A DNA stretch of 8,206 bases from an uncultured archaeon (GTDB lineage Archaea > Aenigmatarchaeota > Aenigmatarchaeia > CG10238-14 > SCSR01). The translations under genes were made by a program, and so were the position numbers. This document shows, one piece after another, positions 5,655-8,206 of this stretch (the stretch's first letter is position 1; every line of letters begins with the position of its first letter). The stretch covers positions 1 through 8,206 of the forward strand of contig CALIKW010000033.1 in assembly GCA_938017915.1 (NCBI GenBank), given 5' to 3'. Under the pieces are notes generated by a model. That model made no database searches. It was not told the DNA's origin and saw only the letters and a program-made list of their open reading frames with translations.

Positions 5655-6448
5655 GGTTGGGGAAAGAAAACTTCCTTCTTTCTAAATCTTGACTTAATCC
5701 TCTCAATTAGCCTTGAAAATATGCTCAATTGCTGGTACTTTTCTCCTATTAAGAAAGCACTCAGTTTTAAAAACTCTTTACTTGCCTTTGAGTTTGGTTT
5801 ATAAATTACTAAGGGAGTTTTTATAGCAAGGCTTTTCTTAATATTTTTATCATATGGGATGATTGCGATTACAGGTAGCCTTGTAAGTTGCTCAATTTCT
5901 TTTGGACTCATTTCGTATTTTTCCTTACTAACTTGATTAAGAACTATTCCTAATTGTGTTATCCCAAGCTCATCACAAACTTCTTTACATCTTATTATAT
6001 CCATAACACAAGGAACAAAAGGTGTAGTAACAAAAATTACTTCATCACAAGCCTTTAAAGTTCCCATGGCTTCCCTACCTAAGCCAGGGCTTGAATCTAA
6101 GAGTATTATATCATTAATTTCAGAAATTTCCCTTACTTTTTCAGGTAGGTTTAATATATCTATTCCTTCCAAATCAGCCAAAGAAAGGGAAGCAGGAACA
6201 ACTTTTATACCGCTAAAATGCTCGTATACAGCCTCTTCTATGCTATTATCCCCTCTCAAAACCTTGTTTAAGGTTAATGGGCAATAATACATTCCAAGGT
6301 ATAATCCTAGATGGGATGTTGTTAAGTTGCAATCCACTACTGTTATATTTTTATTAAAATATTTTGCTAGAGCAACACCCAAGTTTATTGCAAGAGTAGT
6401 TTTTCCAACACCACCTTTTCCAGAAACTATGCCTATTATTTTGCCCAA
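5648..6448 (-). CDS. minD: MinD/ParA-family P-loop ATPase with probable membrane-binding tail
   Basis: This family uses ATP-driven dimerisation to bind a surface (membrane or DNA) and position partners such as division, motility or envelope complexes. The 266-residue protein has the deviant Walker A motif SGKGGVGKTT (9-18), with signature Lys11 and P-loop Lys16. The Asp39 region reads VVDCNLTTSHLG, Walker B is DIILLDSSPGLG (113-124), and VLNQVSK (169-175) is the base-binding stretch. The end, about 242-258 (SIFSRLIERIKSRFRKK), can form an amphipathic helix with Ile/Phe/Leu on one face and Arg/Lys on the other, like MinD membrane-targeting helices. The start is a TTG codon (6448-6446). No ATG lies upstream in frame before the next gene, and the P-loop requires this start. 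It is 35 bases after the 79-residue gene and probably co-transcribed. The MinD symbol is by family only, since archaeal members have varied partners. Confidence 0.88.
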   Translation of the reverse strand: MGKIIGIVSGKGGVGKTTLAINLGVALAKYFNKNITVVDCNLTTSHLGLYLGMYYCPLTLNKVLRGDNSIEEAVYEHFSGIKVVPASLSLADLEGIDILNLPEKVREISEINDIILLDSSPGLGREAMGTLKACDEVIFVTTPFVPCVMDIIRCKEVCDELGITQLGIVLNQVSKEKYEMSPKEIEQLTRLPVIAIIPYDKNIKKSLAIKTPLVIYKPNSKASKEFLKLSAFLIGEKYQQLSIFSRLIERIKSRFRKKEVFFPQPI

Positions 6449-6451
6449 TCT

Positions 6452-6456
6452 CTCAC
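6452..6456 (-). promoter_or_regulatory. Ribosome binding site supporting the TTG start of the MinD-like gene
   Basis: GTGAG on the minus strand ends three bases before TTG 6448. The match and the spacing are modest, but it is the only SD-like site near the sole plausible start. An AT-rich TTTATTTATA just upstream lies too close (9-18 bases) to act as a TATA box for this start. Confidence 0.4.
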
Positions 6457-6483
6457 TATAAATAAATGAGATAATTAAATACT

Positions 6484-6723
6484 TTAAACTTTCTTTTCTT
6501 CCTTTTTCCTCAAGCCAAAAAATCCTGAAACTTTTTTCTTTCTCAAGTAAGGCATTCCTGTTTTTGGATTTTCAACAACCTCAAAACCTTTTGGTATGCT
6601 TGGTAAAGCTCCAATTGGATTTTTTGTAAAAAAGTAAAGAGTTACTTTGCCCCTTTGCTTTGAGTGAAGCCAAAATTTTTCTTTCTTCTTATTTTCATAA
6701 ACAAAAGGACCAAATATTCCCAT
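6484..6723 (-). CDS. Small basic conserved-looking protein of unknown function (79 aa)
   Basis: I cannot name this protein. It opens with MGIFGPFVYENKKKEKFWLH, suggesting short beta strands rich in aromatic and basic residues. It continues with RGKVTLYFFTKNP (24-36) and GALPSIPKGFEVVENPKTG (38-56), then ends in a very lysine-rich tail (61-79). It has no signal peptide, membrane segment or cysteine. The alternation of strands with the GFEVVENPKTGMPYL stretch looks like a small folded beta domain under selection rather than random coding, and it resembles short hypothetical proteins I associate with DPANN-type archaea (memory only). It lies 24 bases after the surface-protein gene and 35 bases before the MinD-like gene. 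There is no SD site, and a weak TTAAAA lies 23-28 bases upstream, overlapping the previous stop codon. A nucleic-acid-binding or adaptor role is possible but unproven. Confidence 0.75.
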   Translation of the reverse strand: MGIFGPFVYENKKKEKFWLHSKQRGKVTLYFFTKNPIGALPSIPKGFEVVENPKTGMPYLRKKKVSGFFGLRKKEEKKV

Positions 6724-6747
6724 ATTTTAAAATTTATTTTTTCGATT

Positions 6748-8013
6748 TTAAGTTTCAGCTTCAACAAACCTTTTTAAAAGTGCAGGTCTTTCCTCTTCCT
6801 TTTTCCTCCTTTTTCTTAAGAAGAATAGGAGTAATAAAAAGAAAATTCCTATAAGAATAGAAACGATTAAAATCCAGATCGGGAAATAGGCAGGCACAAC
6901 ATATATTCTCATTTTAGAAAGCGATAACTGCAAAACAGCTTCTTCTACGTATCTTTTAACTTCCAAAAGCTTTAGTTTAACATCCTCATACTTTTTTTCA
7001 TAATAATAAGCTTTAGCATCATTCAAGTTTATTTTGGCTTTATTTAGTGCAATTTGGGCTAAGGAAGTATCTATTCCCATTAAGTTTGCTGCATCTATTT
7101 CTGCTTGAATTTCTGAAATGATATATTCATAATAAATTATTTGCTTGTAAAGGTCTTCTTCAACAGGAATTTCTTTTGGTTTTACTTCTACTAATATTGT
7201 TCTCCTTTCTCTTATCTTATCGCTTATTAATTCAAATTCAAGAGGATGAGCTCCTTCTGAAATTTTCTCTGAGACTTGAATAGAAAAAAGGAAAATGGCT
7301 GTTTCATTTGGATACAATCTATTTATTCCCATTGGTGTTATATTAATATTTATCTCACTTGAAGTGTAAACAGAAAATCTTAAGTTGTATAAGGAAACAT
7401 CTCCAATGTTTTTAACTATAATATGAAAGAGAGTTGATTCTCCAGGACCTATTTCTATTTTTTCTGGATATTCGAGTTTTATTCTAGCTATTCCTATTTC
7501 TGGAGGTGGAGGTGGTATTATTAGTGTTGGGGGGGATGGATATATTATTTCTGGAGGTGGAGGTGGGGGAGGATAATAAACTACTATGAAAGCTCCCCAG
7601 GCTTGAGCAGTTTTTCCGTCATAAGGTGCTCTTACCCTTATATAATAAGTTCCTATGTATGGTGGCAAAAAATTAACTTTATAAACTCTTTTTTCTCCAG
7701 GCTTTAAGCTTATTTGTGCATCGTAATAATAAGCAATAGTTTCAAGCTTACCGTCTCGATTATAATAAATTTTTACTTCCATTTTCTCAGTTAAAGGAAT
7801 GCTCCCATCATTTAAAAACTCAGAATTTATCGTTTGAATTTCAGAGAAGTTTAATTGCTCCTTATATCCAAGCAAAATCCTTCCGCTCAATTTTTCACTT
7901 ACATTAACAGAAACATTGTTTTGAACTGCTAAAAAAGTTATTCTTTCTGGCAGGAAAAAAAGAGCGATTAAAGAAATTAGGAAAAGAATTAGGATTAAAA
8001 AATTCTTATCCAT
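6748..8013 (-). CDS. Membrane-anchored surface protein with two Ig-like domains and polyproline linker
   Basis: This is a 421-residue protein with no recognised name. Residues 5-21 (FLILILFLISLIALFFL) are a signal peptide or signal anchor. About 40-147 form a first beta-sandwich ending LKPGEKRVYKVNFLPPYIGTYY. Residues 148-171 are a proline-rich linker with runs of seven and five prolines. About 175-278 form a second Ig-like domain of NEW3/CARDB flavour (IGPGESTLFHIIVKNIGDVS). Residues 284-368 look helical and may form a coiled coil. A transmembrane helix (374-399) is followed by the basic cytoplasmic tail RKRRKKEEER. By the positive-inside rule the Ig and helical parts are outside. Five N-glycosylation sequons (N33, N37, N55, N224, N236) are consistent with that. 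It probably supports cell-surface structure, adhesion or envelope assembly. It heads the run leading to the 79-residue and MinD-like genes. No SD site is present and the start looks leaderless. Confidence 0.85.
   Translation of the reverse strand: MDKNFLILILFLISLIALFFLPERITFLAVQNNVSVNVSEKLSGRILLGYKEQLNFSEIQTINSEFLNDGSIPLTEKMEVKIYYNRDGKLETIAYYYDAQISLKPGEKRVYKVNFLPPYIGTYYIRVRAPYDGKTAQAWGAFIVVYYPPPPPPPEIIYPSPPTLIIPPPPPEIGIARIKLEYPEKIEIGPGESTLFHIIVKNIGDVSLYNLRFSVYTSSEININITPMGINRLYPNETAIFLFSIQVSEKISEGAHPLEFELISDKIRERRTILVEVKPKEIPVEEDLYKQIIYYEYIISEIQAEIDAANLMGIDTSLAQIALNKAKINLNDAKAYYYEKKYEDVKLKLLEVKRYVEEAVLQLSLSKMRIYVVPAYFPIWILIVSILIGIFFLLLLFFLRKRRKKEEERPALLKRFVEAET
7495..7566 (-). repeat. 21-bp direct repeat encoding the polyproline linker
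   Basis: An identical 21-base unit occurs at 7495-7515 and 7546-7566, starting 51 bases (17 codons) apart. It reads TATTTCTGGAGG onward on the plus strand and encodes the shared PPPPPEI on the minus strand. The phase is kept, so gain or loss of units would preserve the frame. It probably arose by local duplication or slippage. Confidence 0.7.
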
Positions 8014-8042
8014 AATTAAAATTTGATTCGAAAAAATAAATT
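8014..8042 (-). promoter_or_regulatory. Probable promoter of the 421-residue surface-protein gene
   Basis: On the minus strand TTTATTTT lies 20-27 bases before ATG 8013 and no SD site is present, which is consistent with a TATA box driving a leaderless transcript. The 64-base gap to the previous gene leaves room for a promoter here. Confidence 0.4.
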
Positions 8043-8077
8043 AGAGAAAATTCTGCTTTATTTTTCTGAGTTTAATC

Positions 8078-8206
8078 TTATCCTGAAGCCTCTAAAGTTA
8101 ACCAGCCTGATTTAAGCCAACCTGCTGGAATTCCATATGGTACCCATATTGTTGTGTAAACTGTGAATTGGTCTCCTGGTGTAAGTGTTGTACTTCTTAC
8201 AAATGC
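8078..8206 (-). CDS. C-terminal end of a probable secreted beta-sandwich protein (cut by window edge)
   Basis: A frame open from the window edge gives 42 residues and a TAA stop at 8080-8078. The peptide contains TLTPGDQFTVYTTIWVPYGI, then PAGWLKSGWLTLEASG at its end. This is the pattern of the last strands of Ig-like/NEW3-type extracellular domains in archaeal surface proteins: PGxxFTV, then VPxGxPAG, then a final G-x-L-x-L-x-A strand. It has no charged tail or membrane anchor at its C-terminus. It reads in the same direction as, and 64 bases before, the membrane-anchored surface protein, which also has Ig-like domains. Full length, start and function cannot be seen. The call rests on one short segment with sensible composition and a frame open to the edge. 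Confidence 0.6.
   Translation of the reverse strand, partial: AFVRSTTLTPGDQFTVYTTIWVPYGIPAGWLKSGWLTLEASG

Overview
The window is AT-rich, densely coded archaeal DNA. The evidence is a single-chain archaeal fructose-1,6-bisphosphate aldolase/phosphatase, a short archaeal-type triosephosphate isomerase, TATA-like boxes about 25-30 bases before starts that lack a ribosome binding site (leaderless style), and GGTGA-type Shine-Dalgarno (SD) sites inside one operon. A thermophile is likely (Cas-rich, archaeal FBPA/ase). The surface protein, the small 79-residue protein and the MinD-like ATPase give a DPANN-like flavour, but that placement is only a guess.

Positions 1-3436 (minus strand) hold the effector part of a class 1 type I CRISPR-Cas operon, read cas6 - cas8-like - cas7 - cas5. 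The genes are almost touching: 1-base gap, 4-base overlap, 4-base gap. The order and the Cas7 (Cst2/DevR) type fit subtype I-B. cas5 runs off the left edge. cas3, cas4, cas1, cas2 and a CRISPR array are not in the window and could lie beyond that edge. Cas6 would cut the crRNA, and Cas5, Cas7 and the Cas8-like large subunit would form the DNA-targeting Cascade complex.

Positions 3437-3792 are a non-coding gap with the cas6 promoter, one hairpin-forming inverted repeat and a T-rich end region for the next gene.

Positions 3793-5598 hold a divergent central-carbon pair: triosephosphate isomerase (minus) and FBP aldolase/phosphatase (plus), only 33 bases apart. Together they interconvert GAP and DHAP, condense them to fructose 1,6-bisphosphate and dephosphorylate it irreversibly to fructose 6-phosphate, the committed stretch of archaeal gluconeogenesis.

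Positions 5648-8206 (minus strand) hold an envelope-flavoured cluster. In transcription order it has the C-terminal end of a probable secreted beta-sandwich protein (cut by the right edge), a 421-residue membrane-anchored surface protein with two Ig-like domains split by a polyproline linker, an unrecognised 79-residue basic protein, and a MinD/ParA-family ATPase with a probable membrane-binding tail. No wholly new system is proven. The most open points are the divergent Cas8-like protein and the surface protein / 79-residue protein / MinD cluster.
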